NCBI RefSeq assembly: GCF_016908715.1 | Contig: NZ_JAFBEK010000001.1 | Span: 124,001-188,000 of the forward strand | Length of the DNA: 64,000 nucleotides | DNA from: Leuconostoc rapi | GTDB lineage: Bacteria; Bacillota; Bacilli; Lactobacillales; Lactobacillaceae | Direction: 5' to 3' | Shown: positions 1 to 9,251 of the stretch, one piece after another | Numbering within the stretch: the stretch's first letter is position 1 | Layout of the letters: each line of letters begins with the position of its first letter | The notes under the pieces: generated by a model | Database searches by the model: none | What the model was told of the DNA's origin: nothing | What the model saw: only the letters and a program-made list of their open reading frames with translations | Made by a program: the position numbers and the translations under genes

Positions 1-2
1 TT

Positions 3-884
3 TACAACCATTTGGCAAAGTTAGGTGATTCATTACTTGTTATTAATGATGATGAGATTGTTAAGGTCCATGTTCATACTGAAGATCCTGGTGAAGTGAT
101 CCATTGGGGAACACACTTTGGTTCATTAGTTAAGGTTAAAGTCGATAATATGCGTGACCAACAACAAGCAGTTATTGACGAACAACGCGCTGAAGAAGCT
201 CACGTGTCCAAGATAGCCACAACGGTTTCAGACACGGCTGTGATTGCTATTGCTGCAGGTGATGGTGTGGCAGAGTTGTTTAAGAGTTTAGGTGTAAACG
301 CGATTATTTCTGGTGGACAAACGATGAACCCATCAACATCAGACATTGTTGATGCCATTAATGTTATTGGTGCCAAACAGGTTTTGATTTTACCAAACAA
401 TTCCAATATTTTCATGGCCGCAGATCAAGCTGTTGATCTTGTTGATATACCAGTTCGCGTTGTGAAAACACGCACGATTCAACAAGGACTCACGGCAATG
501 ATGGGATATAATCCAGAGGCAGATTTGTCAAGCAACGCTGAAGAGATGGCATCAATGATGCTTGAAGTGACATCTGCTCAAGTCACACAAGCTGTTCGTG
601 ATACGTCACTGGATGGTGTTGATATTCGACATGGTGACTGGTTGGGTATTATTGATGGCAAAATTGAAGTCGTCACAAAAAAGATGCAAAGTACAGCGAT
701 TGAAGCTGTTTCACAAATGATAGATAGTGATTCTGAAATTGTAACAGTCATTTTTGGAGAAGATGTGAAAGAAAAAGACGCTAAAAAACTCCAAGAGTCA
801 ATATTAGCAATTGATGATGCACTTGAAGTTGAAATTCATGATGGTAAGCAACCGCTGTATCCGTTCTTAATTTCAGTTGAATAG
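3..884 (+). CDS. fakA: FakA/YloV-like fatty acid kinase (DAK2 family), 3' part only
   Basis: The reading frame is open from the window edge (codons from base 3), so the N-terminal kinase half lies outside. What remains covers the end of the DhaL/DAK2-type domain (motif VHVHTEDPGEV near the visible start) and the middle and C-terminal domains of the YloV/FakA family. FakA phosphorylates fatty acids presented by a FakB (DegV-type) carrier so they can enter phospholipids. The visible 293 codons match the C-terminal half of a protein usually near 550 residues. The apparent TTG start at base 12 lies inside the conserved domain and is not the real start. A strong terminator follows. Family assignment is confident; the exact substrate is inferred. 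Confidence 0.85.
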   Translation, partial: YNHLAKLGDSLLVINDDEIVKVHVHTEDPGEVIHWGTHFGSLVKVKVDNMRDQQQAVIDEQRAEEAHVSKIATTVSDTAVIAIAAGDGVAELFKSLGVNAIISGGQTMNPSTSDIVDAINVIGAKQVLILPNNSNIFMAADQAVDLVDIPVRVVKTRTIQQGLTAMMGYNPEADLSSNAEEMASMMLEVTSAQVTQAVRDTSLDGVDIRHGDWLGIIDGKIEVVTKKMQSTAIEAVSQMIDSDSEIVTVIFGEDVKEKDAKKLQESILAIDDALEVEIHDGKQPLYPFLISVE

Positions 885-891
885 GTCAAAC

Positions 892-928
892 AAAAAGTCC
901 TGAGAAATCACATTTCTCAGGACTTTTT
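892..928. terminator. bidirectional terminator between fakA and a convergent small gene
   Basis: A perfect 17-bp inverted repeat (892-908 with 912-928, loop CAC) carries five A on the left and five T on the right. It can therefore stop transcription from both sides, which fits the convergent genes. Confidence 0.9.
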
Positions 929-940
929 GTACAAGTAATC

Positions 941-1147
941 TTAAAACCATCCTAGGGAACTGATAGCGGCATAGAAGACACCGCCAACGAGTAAAATAAT
1001 CATGACCCAAGACATAGTGAGTATCATCTTTTCAATGCGAGTACGTGATTTCTGCTTACTTTTTGGTACACGATGTTGATTTAATTTTGCGTCAATTTCT
1101 GCTTGTAATTTAGCATTAACAGGTCGCGAATGTTGTTCGTCTGTCAT
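941..1147 (-). CDS. small single-pass membrane protein, DUF4044-like
   Basis: This 68-residue protein has a charged, Lys/Arg-rich N-terminal half (PKSKQKSRTRIEK) followed by one hydrophobic helix at about residues 42-65 and a very short tail. That layout and length resemble the DUF4044 family of lactobacilli, small membrane proteins of unknown role. A GAGGTG ribosome binding site lies just upstream of the ATG. It faces fakA and shares its terminator. No function can be assigned from the sequence; the family match is by eye. Confidence 0.65.
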   Translation of the reverse strand: MTDEQHSRPVNAKLQAEIDAKLNQHRVPKSKQKSRTRIEKMILTMSWVMIILLVGGVFYAAISSLGWF

Positions 1148-1317
1148 GTTTCACCTCGTTATAATTCAAATTTAGTTTACCATATTAAGGGTTTGGTATG
1201 CAATTGTAATGTTATAATATATATTTGCCATTTTTAAAATTATCATATGAACAGAGAGGTTATTTGCCTTTTTGTCTGTATTTCGATATTGTTAGTAAAG
1301 TATAGTGAGGTAAAAGT

Positions 1318-1659
1318 ATGCAATGGTGGTTTGGCTCAATAGGAGCAATTGTTATTATTTTAATCATTTTTTTATTAAAAAAGTGGACACGACTACGTGA
1401 ATTTAAAATTAAAACGCTAGATATAAGTGTGATTCCCTTGTGGATCATATTACATTACACAATGGGGTATCGTTTTGGTGTGAGTTGGGTTTTATGGTTC
1501 ATCATTGTGTGGTGTCTTGTTGGGGCTACTTTGTCACTGTTTCTATTACAAAAAAAGTGGCATTGGCGTTCATTTTGGTATAAGTTTTGGGAATGGAGTG
1601 GGTTGTTAGGTGGCCTTTTGCTATTTATTGTTACAATTGTTGGTTTCACTACCCACTAA
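1318..1659 (+). CDS. DUF3397-like membrane protein
   Basis: The 113-residue protein is almost entirely hydrophobic, with about four membrane helices (roughly 3-20, 35-55, 57-77, 88-110) separated by basic loops. A DUF3397 protein directly upstream of mraZ is a common arrangement in lactobacilli, and both size and topology fit. GAGGT precedes the ATG. It is separated from mraZ by its own terminator, so it is not part of the dcw transcript. Its role is unknown. Confidence 0.65.
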   Translation: MQWWFGSIGAIVIILIIFLLKKWTRLREFKIKTLDISVIPLWIILHYTMGYRFGVSWVLWFIIVWCLVGATLSLFLLQKKWHWRSFWYKFWEWSGLLGGLLLFIVTIVGFTTH

Positions 1660-1672
1660 TCCCCACTTGAAT

Positions 1673-1705
1673 AAAAAGCTGTTATCTCTAAGATAGCAGC
1701 TTTTT
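1673..1705 (+). terminator. terminator after the DUF3397-like gene
   Basis: A 15-bp stem (1673-1687 with 1691-1705, one G-T pair, loop CTA) ends in TTTTT. It isolates the upstream gene from the dcw cluster. Confidence 0.85.
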
Positions 1706-1748
1706 ATGTGTACTAAAATTTACTAAATGATGACAAAATAATAATTAG

Positions 1749-1792
1749 GTGGAGGGAAGTGGTGAAATGTGGTAAATTAGTAGTATAGAATT
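1749..1792 (+). promoter_or_regulatory. MraZ operator and dcw promoter region
   Basis: GTGG occurs three times at exactly 10-bp spacing (1749, 1759, 1769), each within a short A/G-rich context, immediately before an AT-rich TATAGA-like -10 and the mraZ ribosome binding site. MraZ is known to bind direct GTGG/TGGGN repeats spaced one helical turn apart in front of its own gene and repress the cluster. The site is therefore assigned by pattern and position. Confidence 0.75.
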
Positions 1793-1811
1793 TTTAATGG
1801 AGGTGGTCCTG

Positions 1812-2243
1812 ATGTTTATGGGCGAATATTCACATACGCTCGATACAAAAGGGCGACTTATTATTCCAGCAAAATTTCGTAACCAGTTAGGCGATAAATT
1901 TATTGTGACGCGTTGGATGGAACATGCCTTGCGCGCTATGCCAATGCCAGTCTGGGAAAAATTAGAAGAACAACTGAACCAGTTACCATTAGGTAAAAAA
2001 GAAGCACGCCAATTTAAACGCTTTGTTTTGGCAGGCGCCATGGAAGCAGAAATTGATAAACAAGGGCGAATTATAATTCCGTCTAACTTGAAAGCATATG
2101 CTTCACTTGAAAAAAGTGTGACAGTTACAGGATCTGGCGACTCCTTTGAAATTTGGAGTTCCGAAAACTGGCATGATTACACACTTGCAACGGCTGAAGA
2201 TTTTGACGAAATTGCAGAGGGACTAGTTGACTTCGACTTCTAG
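1812..2243 (+). CDS. mraZ: transcriptional regulator MraZ
   Basis: This is a 143-residue protein of the AbrB/SpoVT-fold MraZ family with two swapped-hairpin repeats. The first begins at GEYSHTLDTKGRLIIPAKF (residues 3-21) and the second at AEIDKQGRIIIPSNL (about 79-93), each with the conserved D-x-x-GR-hydrophobic-IP core. I place the start at ATG 1812 (MFMGEYSH), as in homologues, because GGAGGTGG lies 6-13 bases upstream; a start at 1797 would precede the ribosome binding site. MraZ autoregulates the dcw cluster through the GTGG boxes just upstream. It is the first gene of the long division operon. Confidence 0.95.
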   Translation: MFMGEYSHTLDTKGRLIIPAKFRNQLGDKFIVTRWMEHALRAMPMPVWEKLEEQLNQLPLGKKEARQFKRFVLAGAMEAEIDKQGRIIIPSNLKAYASLEKSVTVTGSGDSFEIWSSENWHDYTLATAEDFDEIAEGLVDFDF

Positions 2244-2261
2244 TTAAAGGAAATAATTTTA

Positions 2262-3203
2262 ATGACTGAATTTGAACATGTCACAGTACTCTTACACGAA
2301 GCAGTTGCTTTGCTTGATATTAAACCCGATGGTCTCTACGTTGATGCTACATTGGGTGGCGGTGGGCATACTGGAGAAATTTTAAAACAATTAACATCTG
2401 GCACGTTATATAGTTTTGATCAGGATGATTTAGCTATTCGCTATAATCGCGAGCAGTTTGCTAATGAAATTCAAGCAGGCAAACTGGTACTCATTCATCA
2501 AAATTTTCGCACACTGACATCAGCTCTTGCTGAACATGGTGTCACGCAAGTTGATGGCATTATTTATGACTTAGGTGTTAGTTCGGTACAATTTGATGAT
2601 GGGCAACGTGGCTTTAGCTATAATTACGATGCTGATCTGGACATGCGCATGGATCAACGTCAGAGTTTAACGGCTAAAATAATTGTGAATGATTGGTCGT
2701 TTCATGAACTATTACGTATTCTTAGTCGCTATGGTGAAGATAGATTTCCTAAGCAAATTGCACGTAAGATTGAGCGCCATCGGGAAGAACAACCAATTAA
2801 TACAACGTTTGAATTAGTTGACATTATCAAGGAAGCCATTCCGGCGCCTGCCAGGCGTAAAGGCGGGCATCCGGCTAAGCGTACCTTCCAAGCTTTACGA
2901 ATTGCTGTTAACGATGAGTTAGGGGCATTGGAAGATTCATTAACACAAGCAATTGCTTTGCTTGCGCCCGGCGGTCGAATTAGTGCAATTACATTTCAAT
3001 CCCTAGAGGACCGTTTAGTTAAACAAATGTTCCGTGAAAAAACATCGACACCAGAATTGCCAGCGGGATTACCTGTTCTTCCAGGACAGTTTGAAGCAGA
3101 TTATACCTTGTTAACGCGTAAGCCTATTTTGCCAAGTGATGACGAGATGACAATAAATCATAGATCTGAATCCGCTAAATTACGCGGCATAGAACGCAAA
3201 TAA
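2262..3203 (+). CDS. rsmH: 16S rRNA (cytosine-1402-N4)-methyltransferase RsmH
   Basis: The 313-residue protein carries the SAM-binding motif [14 protein letters not shown] (about residues 28-41), the [10 protein letters not shown] motif (about 104-113), RMD (about 130) and the C-terminal [10 protein letters not shown] motif, in the order of the RsmH/MraW family. It methylates N4 of C1402 in the decoding centre of 16S rRNA. It lies 18 bases after mraZ with an AAAGGA site, in the usual position in the cluster. Confidence 0.97.
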   Translation: MTEFEHVTVLLHEAVALLDIKPDGLYVDATLGGGGHTGEILKQLTSGTLYSFDQDDLAIRYNREQFANEIQAGKLVLIHQNFRTLTSALAEHGVTQVDGIIYDLGVSSVQFDDGQRGFSYNYDADLDMRMDQRQSLTAKIIVNDWSFHELLRILSRYGEDRFPKQIARKIERHREEQPINTTFELVDIIKEAIPAPARRKGGHPAKRTFQALRIAVNDELGALEDSLTQAIALLAPGGRISAITFQSLEDRLVKQMFREKTSTPELPAGLPVLPGQFEADYTLLTRKPILPSDDEMTINHRSESAKLRGIERK

Positions 3204-3223
3204 AATTTAGGAGCACTTAAGTT

Positions 3224-3580
3224 ATGGCACAAAACGCATATCAATATTCAACAATTGCTGAATCAATACCCTTGGCACAACCTAAAACACGTATTAGATA
3301 TAAAACAGCGCGCTGGACACGAAAAGAGCGTATGATGGTTGCTTTTGTGTCAGCTGTTGTGATGGTATTGATGGTCGGCGTTGTTTTTTCAAGTATGCAA
3401 ACAAGTGCTGCCCGAGCAAATACGGCAAACATGCAATCAAAAACTGACGATACGAAGGAAGCAAACAATGTTTTGCGTAGTGACATACAGCGCAAAACAA
3501 GCAAAAAAAACTTGGATGAGGTTGCTAAAAAATATCATATGACGCTGTCAGACAGCAGTGTCCGAAATGTTAACCAATAA
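3224..3580 (+). CDS. ftsL: cell division protein FtsL
   Basis: This is a short (118 residue) bitopic protein. A basic cytoplasmic N-terminus (about 1-38) is followed by one membrane helix (about 39-58) and an extracytoplasmic part with heptad-like spacing, as in FtsL, which pairs with DivIB and DivIC at the septum. Sequence conservation of FtsL is poor, so the call rests on size, topology and the invariant position between rsmH and the septal transpeptidase gene. TTAGGAG lies ahead of the ATG. Confidence 0.85.
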   Translation: MAQNAYQYSTIAESIPLAQPKTRIRYKTARWTRKERMMVAFVSAVVMVLMVGVVFSSMQTSAARANTANMQSKTDDTKEANNVLRSDIQRKTSKKNLDEVAKKYHMTLSDSSVRNVNQ

Positions 3581-3582
3581 TT

Positions 3583-5763
3583 ATGAAAAATAAAGTGAGA
3601 CGAATGCCAAATAAAAAAGTCACGAAAAACGCCAAAATTTTTGGTGGCGTATTGTTGGGTGCAATTGTGCTTGTGACTTTAGGACTTGGTGTGCGTCTTT
3701 TTGTTATTGCCAGTGGCTCAATTGATGGTCACAATTTAAATGCTGCAACACGCCAAGCATTTATGGCAAATCAAATAGTGCCAGCTAATCGTGGCAAAAT
3801 ATATGATATGAATGGGCAAGTTCTAGCAGAAAACACAACAGTTTACGATATGTATGCTGTATTAGATAAGAAGGTGGTTCGTTCCAAAGATTCAAAAACA
3901 GGTAAATATGTCAACGGATCTGGGCATGTAGTTGATAAAGAATTAACGGCTGAGAAGCTGAGTAAAATTATCAATATGGACAAAAAAGAAATATTAGAGC
4001 GATTAGAAAAAAAAGCTTATCAAGTTGAATTTATTTCTAAAAAAGTACAGGCAAGTAAAAATTTGAGCATTGATCAGTATAAAAAAATTCAGGCTCTGAA
4101 TTTGCCTGGTATCAATTTCACCTCGCGTCCAGCACGTATATATCCTGATGGTAACACAGCTTCGCATCTGGTTGGTGCTATGAAAACGCACGAAGATAAA
4201 CAGACGGGTCAATCGGTACAAAATGGCTTGATGGGTATCGAAAAATCTGAAAATAATGTTTTGGCTGGTAAAAATGGCGTCAAAAAGTATGATGGTCAAG
4301 TAGAAAATGTACAGGGCAGTAAAACGGTAGAAAATGGTAACGATGTTTACCTAACGTTAGATACTTCACTTCAAAACACATTAGAAACTCGGATGGATGA
4401 TTTATTCAAAACAACTAAAGCCAAGTCTGCAGTAGGTGTTTTGATGGAGGCTAAAACAGGGCGTGTTGTAGCAGCAACACAGCGGCCCAACTATGATCCA
4501 AATGATAAGCCTGTTAATCCAGAATTGTGGACTAACCTATTAGATCAAGGGGCGTTTGAACCTGGGTCAACCATGAAAGCAATTACATTGTCAGCAGCCA
4601 TTGATACTGGCGAGTGGCGACCAAATGACACATATCAATCAGGAACACTATTGATTGATGGTAAGAAGGTCGTTGATGCTTTTGGGCAAGATCAGGGTAT
4701 GTTAAGTTATCGTGAAGGCTTTTGGCGTTCTTCAAACGTTGCCTTTGCGCGGACGCAACAAAAGCTTGGCGCGGCAGTTTGGCGTAAATATCTAGAAAAA
4801 TTTCATTTTTTACAGTCTACGAACGCAGGTCTGGCTGATGAAGAACGGGGTGATCTATCTTACGACTATCCTATTGATCAAGCAAACACGGCCTATGGTC
4901 AAGGTATTAGCGTGACACCTTTACAGATGATACAAGCTTTCTCGGCAATTGCAAATAATGGTCAAGAGATTAAACCATACTTCATTGATAAGGTCGTTAA
5001 TCCAGCCACCGGGGCAATTGTCAAGCAAGGAAAAACAGAAAATGTTGCTCGTCCTATTAAAGCAAGTACAGCAAAACAGGTTCGCAAATATATGATTGAT
5101 GTGGTTAACCAGGAGACCGGGACGGCAAGAGAATTTGATTTAAGGAAGTTTGGCTACCAGATTGCAGCCAAAACAGGGACAGCGCAAGTGTCTGAAAAGG
5201 GGCAATATCTTCAAGGATTAAATAATGCCATTCATTCTGTTATGGTCTTGGCACCAGAAAAAAATCCAAAATATATTTTTTACATGGCGCTTAAGCAACC
5301 GCAAGTATTTCCAGATGCTAGCATACAAGAAACAATGAATAAAGTATTTCAGCCTTTAATGCTTCAGGCTTTGAATAATAGTGATAGTGCGGTAAAATCA
5401 AAAACAACAAAACAAACTGTTCCCAATGTTGTCGGTCAATCGGTTCAGGAGGCCACTCAAACATTAAATAAAGCTGGTTTTAGATCAGCATTAGTGGGAT
5501 CAACTGGTAAAGTCACAGCACAGTCTTTATTACCTGAACAGAAATCACTCACAAACCAATTAGTTATTATAAAAACCAAGGGAAATACGCATTTACCTGA
5601 TATGACAGGGTGGAGTTTGACGGATGCACAAGCTTACGCACATGAGGCTGGTTTTAAGCTTGTTTGGTCAGGTTCTGGTTTTGTTGCGGGGCAAGATGTT
5701 GGCAAAAATCAACTTGTCGTTAAAACAAGTCAGGTTGGTGTTAGGTTGAAAGAGAAGAAGTAG
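3583..5763 (+). CDS. pbpX: septal class B penicillin-binding protein (PBP2x/FtsI) with two PASTA domains
   Basis: The 726-residue protein has a basic cytoplasmic start, one membrane helix (about 19-43), a PBP dimerisation domain, then the transpeptidase domain. The three active-site motifs are visible: STMK (in PGSTMKAIT), SSN (in WRSSNVAF) and KTGTAQ. Two C-terminal PASTA repeats follow, starting at VPNVVGQSVQEA and LPDMTGWSLTDA. This is the PBP2x layout of Lactobacillales; it cross-links septal peptidoglycan with FtsW. It starts two bases after ftsL, so the two are probably translated together. Confidence 0.95.
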   Translation: MKNKVRRMPNKKVTKNAKIFGGVLLGAIVLVTLGLGVRLFVIASGSIDGHNLNAATRQAFMANQIVPANRGKIYDMNGQVLAENTTVYDMYAVLDKKVVRSKDSKTGKYVNGSGHVVDKELTAEKLSKIINMDKKEILERLEKKAYQVEFISKKVQASKNLSIDQYKKIQALNLPGINFTSRPARIYPDGNTASHLVGAMKTHEDKQTGQSVQNGLMGIEKSENNVLAGKNGVKKYDGQVENVQGSKTVENGNDVYLTLDTSLQNTLETRMDDLFKTTKAKSAVGVLMEAKTGRVVAATQRPNYDPNDKPVNPELWTNLLDQGAFEPGSTMKAITLSAAIDTGEWRPNDTYQSGTLLIDGKKVVDAFGQDQGMLSYREGFWRSSNVAFARTQQKLGAAVWRKYLEKFHFLQSTNAGLADEERGDLSYDYPIDQANTAYGQGISVTPLQMIQAFSAIANNGQEIKPYFIDKVVNPATGAIVKQGKTENVARPIKASTAKQVRKYMIDVVNQETGTAREFDLRKFGYQIAAKTGTAQVSEKGQYLQGLNNAIHSVMVLAPEKNPKYIFYMALKQPQVFPDASIQETMNKVFQPLMLQALNNSDSAVKSKTTKQTVPNVVGQSVQEATQTLNKAGFRSALVGSTGKVTAQSLLPEQKSLTNQLVIIKTKGNTHLPDMTGWSLTDAQAYAHEAGFKLVWSGSGFVAGQDVGKNQLVVKTSQVGVRLKEKK

Positions 5764-5771
5764 GAAAAATT

Positions 5772-6734
5772 ATGTCAGAAAATTTATGGGCGTTAGCCCG
5801 AGCGTTTGTGGTCACTGTGTTGTTCATGCCAATACTCATTAAATTTCTAAAGCAATCCAAAGAACAAGCAGTCATTCGTAAACTTGGACCTGATCATCAA
5901 GCAAAATCTGGCACGCCAAGCATGGGTGGCGCACTTTTTGTTGTTGCAGCATCTCTTAGTGCTTTAATTGGTGGTGGGATAACTGATGGTTGGACCGGGC
6001 TTACGGCAATGATTTTACCGATAGTCGCCTTTTTAGCCTACGCTTTGATTGGGGGCATTGATGACGCGCTTAAGTTAATTAATCACGCTGATGATGGTTT
6101 TGCGTTCAAACCAAAGATTTTAGCACAAACAGCTAGCGCGATCGTTATTATGGTTTTGATGTGGTTTATGCATATACCATTTACACTCTATATACCACTT
6201 TTTGGTACTTTCTATCTTGGCATATTTTACTTTATTTTTCTCTGGTTTTGGTTAGTTGGTTGGTCCAATGCTACGAACCTCACAGATGGATTAGACGGAT
6301 TATTGACAGGCATTAGTATAATAGTTTATGGCGCTTACACGGTAATTGCCATGAATAATCATAACCAGACGATTGTTATTTTTAACTTTGCCATCTTGGG
6401 TGCTTTAATTGGTTTTTTGGTTTTCAACAAACCAAAGGCTAAAATCTTTATGGGTGACACGGGGTCACTGGCCCTAGGAGCGGGATTGGCTATCGAATCT
6501 ATTTTACTTGGTATACCATTTTCACTCATATGGTTTGGATTCGTTTTTGTCATTGAAACAGTGTCAGTTATCATACAAACAATCGGATTTCATTTTTGGC
6601 ACAAGCGTATTTTCCCCATGGCACCAATCCATCATTCCTTTGAAAAATTTGGGTGGAGTGAATGGCAAATAGACACGTTATTCTGGATTGTATCAGCTAT
6701 TCTAGCTGTTGCTGGTATATTCTATATGAATTAG
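5772..6734 (+). CDS. mraY: phospho-N-acetylmuramoyl-pentapeptide transferase MraY
   Basis: This is a polytopic membrane enzyme of 320 residues with about ten helices. It makes lipid I from UDP-MurNAc-pentapeptide and undecaprenyl phosphate. Conserved loops are visible: GTPSMGG (about 46), IDDALKL, NLTDGLDGL (about 168) and FMGDTGSLALG (about 227). The usual PIHHH motif near the C-terminus reads PIHHS here (about 279-283), followed by FEKFGWSEWQI. It lies 8 bases after pbpX, in the standard order before murD. Confidence 0.96.
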   Translation: MSENLWALARAFVVTVLFMPILIKFLKQSKEQAVIRKLGPDHQAKSGTPSMGGALFVVAASLSALIGGGITDGWTGLTAMILPIVAFLAYALIGGIDDALKLINHADDGFAFKPKILAQTASAIVIMVLMWFMHIPFTLYIPLFGTFYLGIFYFIFLWFWLVGWSNATNLTDGLDGLLTGISIIVYGAYTVIAMNNHNQTIVIFNFAILGALIGFLVFNKPKAKIFMGDTGSLALGAGLAIESILLGIPFSLIWFGFVFVIETVSVIIQTIGFHFWHKRIFPMAPIHHSFEKFGWSEWQIDTLFWIVSAILAVAGIFYMN

Positions 6735-6740
6735 TCATTA

Positions 6741-6768
6741 GGCGAGTTTACTCGCGTACATAAAATTT
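6741..6768 (+). repeat. short hairpin followed by GTACATAA (copy 1 of 2)
   Basis: In the mraY-murD gap, GCGAG (6742-6746) pairs with CTCGC (6751-6755) and is followed directly by GTACATAA. The same arrangement, with different but still paired stem bases, occurs at 36501-36523. The small element has no T-run, so it is unlikely to be a simple terminator. Its role is unknown. Confidence 0.4.
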
Positions 6769-6788
6769 CAGAAATCAGGTTATGGATC

Positions 6789-8135
6789 ATGGTAATACAA
6801 AATTTTAACAATAAAAAAGTCATGGTATTTGGTTGGGCACGCTCAGGTAAGGCAGCGGCTAAATATTTAACTACAATTGGCGCACAAGTGACAGTTGTTA
6901 ATGGGGGTGATTTTGATAATGATGATGTTTATCAAACATTACTGTCGGCCGGCGTTAAATTTATTAACCATGATGATGATCAATCACTAGACCAGTCGTT
7001 TGATTTTTTGGTCAAAAACCCGGGAATTAATTATCAAACAGACATCGTACAAAAAGCCCAAAAACTACGTATTCCTATTTTAACCGAAGTGGCGGTTGCG
7101 TTGAGTGTATTCAATGGGCGGTTGATAGCTGTAACAGGCTCAAATGGTAAAACAACGACAACATCGTTAATTCGAGATATGCTTCAGGCAGATGGGCAAC
7201 AAGTGACGACTGCTGGGAATATTGGGACACCAGTTAGTGAAGTTGTTGAAAACCTAACTGAAAAAGATACACTATTGCTTGAATTATCTAGTTTTCAATT
7301 ACTAGGGGCTCCTGATATTCGTCCAGATATTGCCCTGATTACCAATATTTTCGCTAACCACCTTGATTACCATGGCACACGCGATCACTATGTTGAAGCT
7401 AAATTTCAGATCACTAAAAATCAAACGGCTGATCAAATATTGGTGCTCAATGCGGAAGGTAAAGACACGCATAATTTGATTACAAGAACAAATGCAAAGG
7501 TAGTCGAGTTTTCGCGTAAGGACTCAGAATTCATGGTGACCGTAAATACAGATCATTTAATGATTTCCAATCGCCCTGTGATGCCATTAACAGCCATTAA
7601 ACTTGTAGGACCGCATAATTTGGAAAATATATTAGCAGCGACAACTGTTGCTAAATTGGCTGGTGTTCATGATTCTGCTATTCGTCAAGTGCTCGAAACA
7701 TTCGGTGGGGTAGCGCATCGATTACAATTTGTTTTGTCGGCTAATCAGATTAAATTTTACAATGATTCAAAAGCAACTGATATTGAGGCCACACAAACAG
7801 CCTTAAATAGCTTTGATCAACCGACAATTTGGCTGGCCGGTGGTCTTGATCGTGGCGATGATTTAATGCGACTAGTACCTAATTTAACGCATGTCAAGGT
7901 AGTCATTGCGTTTGGTGAAACACAACAAAAAATAGTCGCGGTCGCACGTGCTGCTAATAAACCGGTTATTACTGTCACAGACGTGACGCAAGCTGTACCT
8001 GTTGCAGTGAAATTAGCTGAAGCTGGCGATATTGTGCTACTCTCACCCGCTGCAGCTAGTTGGGATCAATACGATAATTTTGAAGAACGTGGCGAAGCAT
8101 ATGTTACTGAAGTAAAGAAAATAATGGGGGTATAG
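6789..8135 (+). CDS. murD: UDP-N-acetylmuramoylalanine--D-glutamate ligase MurD
   Basis: The 448-residue Mur ligase adds D-glutamate to UDP-MurNAc-L-alanine in the cytoplasm. Three domains are visible: an N-terminal UDP-binding Rossmann part (VFGWARSGKAAA, about 13-24), the central ATPase with P-loop GSNGKTTTT (about 117-125) and the NHLDYHGT motif (about 190), and a C-terminal domain with HRLQF and NDSKATD. The ATG at 6789 follows an AGG site. It is separated from mraY by 54 bases holding a small hairpin, and sits two bases before murG. Confidence 0.96.
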   Translation: MVIQNFNNKKVMVFGWARSGKAAAKYLTTIGAQVTVVNGGDFDNDDVYQTLLSAGVKFINHDDDQSLDQSFDFLVKNPGINYQTDIVQKAQKLRIPILTEVAVALSVFNGRLIAVTGSNGKTTTTSLIRDMLQADGQQVTTAGNIGTPVSEVVENLTEKDTLLLELSSFQLLGAPDIRPDIALITNIFANHLDYHGTRDHYVEAKFQITKNQTADQILVLNAEGKDTHNLITRTNAKVVEFSRKDSEFMVTVNTDHLMISNRPVMPLTAIKLVGPHNLENILAATTVAKLAGVHDSAIRQVLETFGGVAHRLQFVLSANQIKFYNDSKATDIEATQTALNSFDQPTIWLAGGLDRGDDLMRLVPNLTHVKVVIAFGETQQKIVAVARAANKPVITVTDVTQAVPVAVKLAEAGDIVLLSPAAASWDQYDNFEERGEAYVTEVKKIMGV

Positions 8136-8137
8136 TT

Positions 8138-9247
8138 ATGCGTGTGATTTTATCAGGTGGTGGTACTGGTGGCCATATTTATCCAGCGCTCGCACTCGCA
8201 GAAGTCATTAAACAACATGAACCAGAAGCAGAATTTTTATACGTTGGTTCAGAACGTGGTGTCGAGTCACATATCGTGCCAGCCACAGGTATGGCTTTTG
8301 AACAATTAACCGTACAAGGTTTTAAACGATCATTGTCATTGGACAATATTAAAACGGTCAACTTATTTTTAAAAGCAGTTAGGCAATCTAAGAAAATTAT
8401 CAAAGACTTTAAACCAGATGTTGTGGTGGGTACAGGTGGTTATGTTGCAGGGGCTGTTGTGTATGCTGCACAACGTATGCATATGCCAACAGTTATCCAC
8501 GAGCAAAATTCTGTCGCTGGTGTGACTAATAAATTTTTAGCACGTGGTGCAACGAAGATTGGTGTGGCTTTTGATGTTGCTAAACAGCAATTTCCAGCGG
8601 GAAAAGCGACATTGGTAGGCAATCCACGTGCACAACAGGTTGCACACATTAAGTCAACTTTTTCTTGGCAAAGTTTAGGCTTACGAGATGATAAAGCAAC
8701 TTTACTCATTTTTGGTGGTTCACAAGGTGCACCTGCTATTAACTTGGCAGTAATTGATGCCATAAATGAATTTAATTTGCGTCAATATCAAGTTGTGGTT
8801 GTTACTGGACCTAAGCGCTATGATAACGTATTAAACAAACTGAGTGAACAAAAAATTTCTGCGGCTGATAATGTTAGGATTGTACCTTATATTGACAACA
8901 TGCCAGAAGTTTTGGCAAAAACTGATGCGATTGTGTCACGGGCAGGAGCAACATCAATTGCAGAAATTACTGCTTTAGGGATTCCATCCATCTTAGTGCC
9001 TAGCCTTCATGTAACGGGTAATCACCAAACAAAAAATGCACAAAGCTTGGTGGATGATGGTGCGGCGCTTCTAGTGACAGAAACAGAGCTGACTGGTCAG
9101 TCACTCGTTGATGCTGCAGATAAATTATTGCTTAATGAAATTATAAGTGATAATATGGCTGCACAGGTTGTAAAAGTCGGTATGCCAGACGCAGGTGATC
9201 GGTTGTACCGCCTAATCCAAGATGCTATTTTAGAGAAGAAAGATTAA
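8138..9247 (+). CDS. murG: UDP-N-acetylglucosamine--lipid I N-acetylglucosaminyltransferase MurG
   Basis: This is a 369-residue GT28 enzyme that turns lipid I into lipid II at the inner face of the membrane. The family's glycine-rich loop GGGTGGHIYPALALAE (residues about 7-22), a second G-loop FGGSQGA (about 191-197) and the acceptor/donor motif SRAGATSIAE (about 267-276) are all visible. It is tightly coupled to murD (2-base gap) and followed at 4 bases by divIB. Confidence 0.97.
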   Translation: MRVILSGGGTGGHIYPALALAEVIKQHEPEAEFLYVGSERGVESHIVPATGMAFEQLTVQGFKRSLSLDNIKTVNLFLKAVRQSKKIIKDFKPDVVVGTGGYVAGAVVYAAQRMHMPTVIHEQNSVAGVTNKFLARGATKIGVAFDVAKQQFPAGKATLVGNPRAQQVAHIKSTFSWQSLGLRDDKATLLIFGGSQGAPAINLAVIDAINEFNLRQYQVVVVTGPKRYDNVLNKLSEQKISAADNVRIVPYIDNMPEVLAKTDAIVSRAGATSIAEITALGIPSILVPSLHVTGNHQTKNAQSLVDDGAALLVTETELTGQSLVDAADKLLLNEIISDNMAAQVVKVGMPDAGDRLYRLIQDAILEKKD

Positions 9248-9251
9248 TTTA

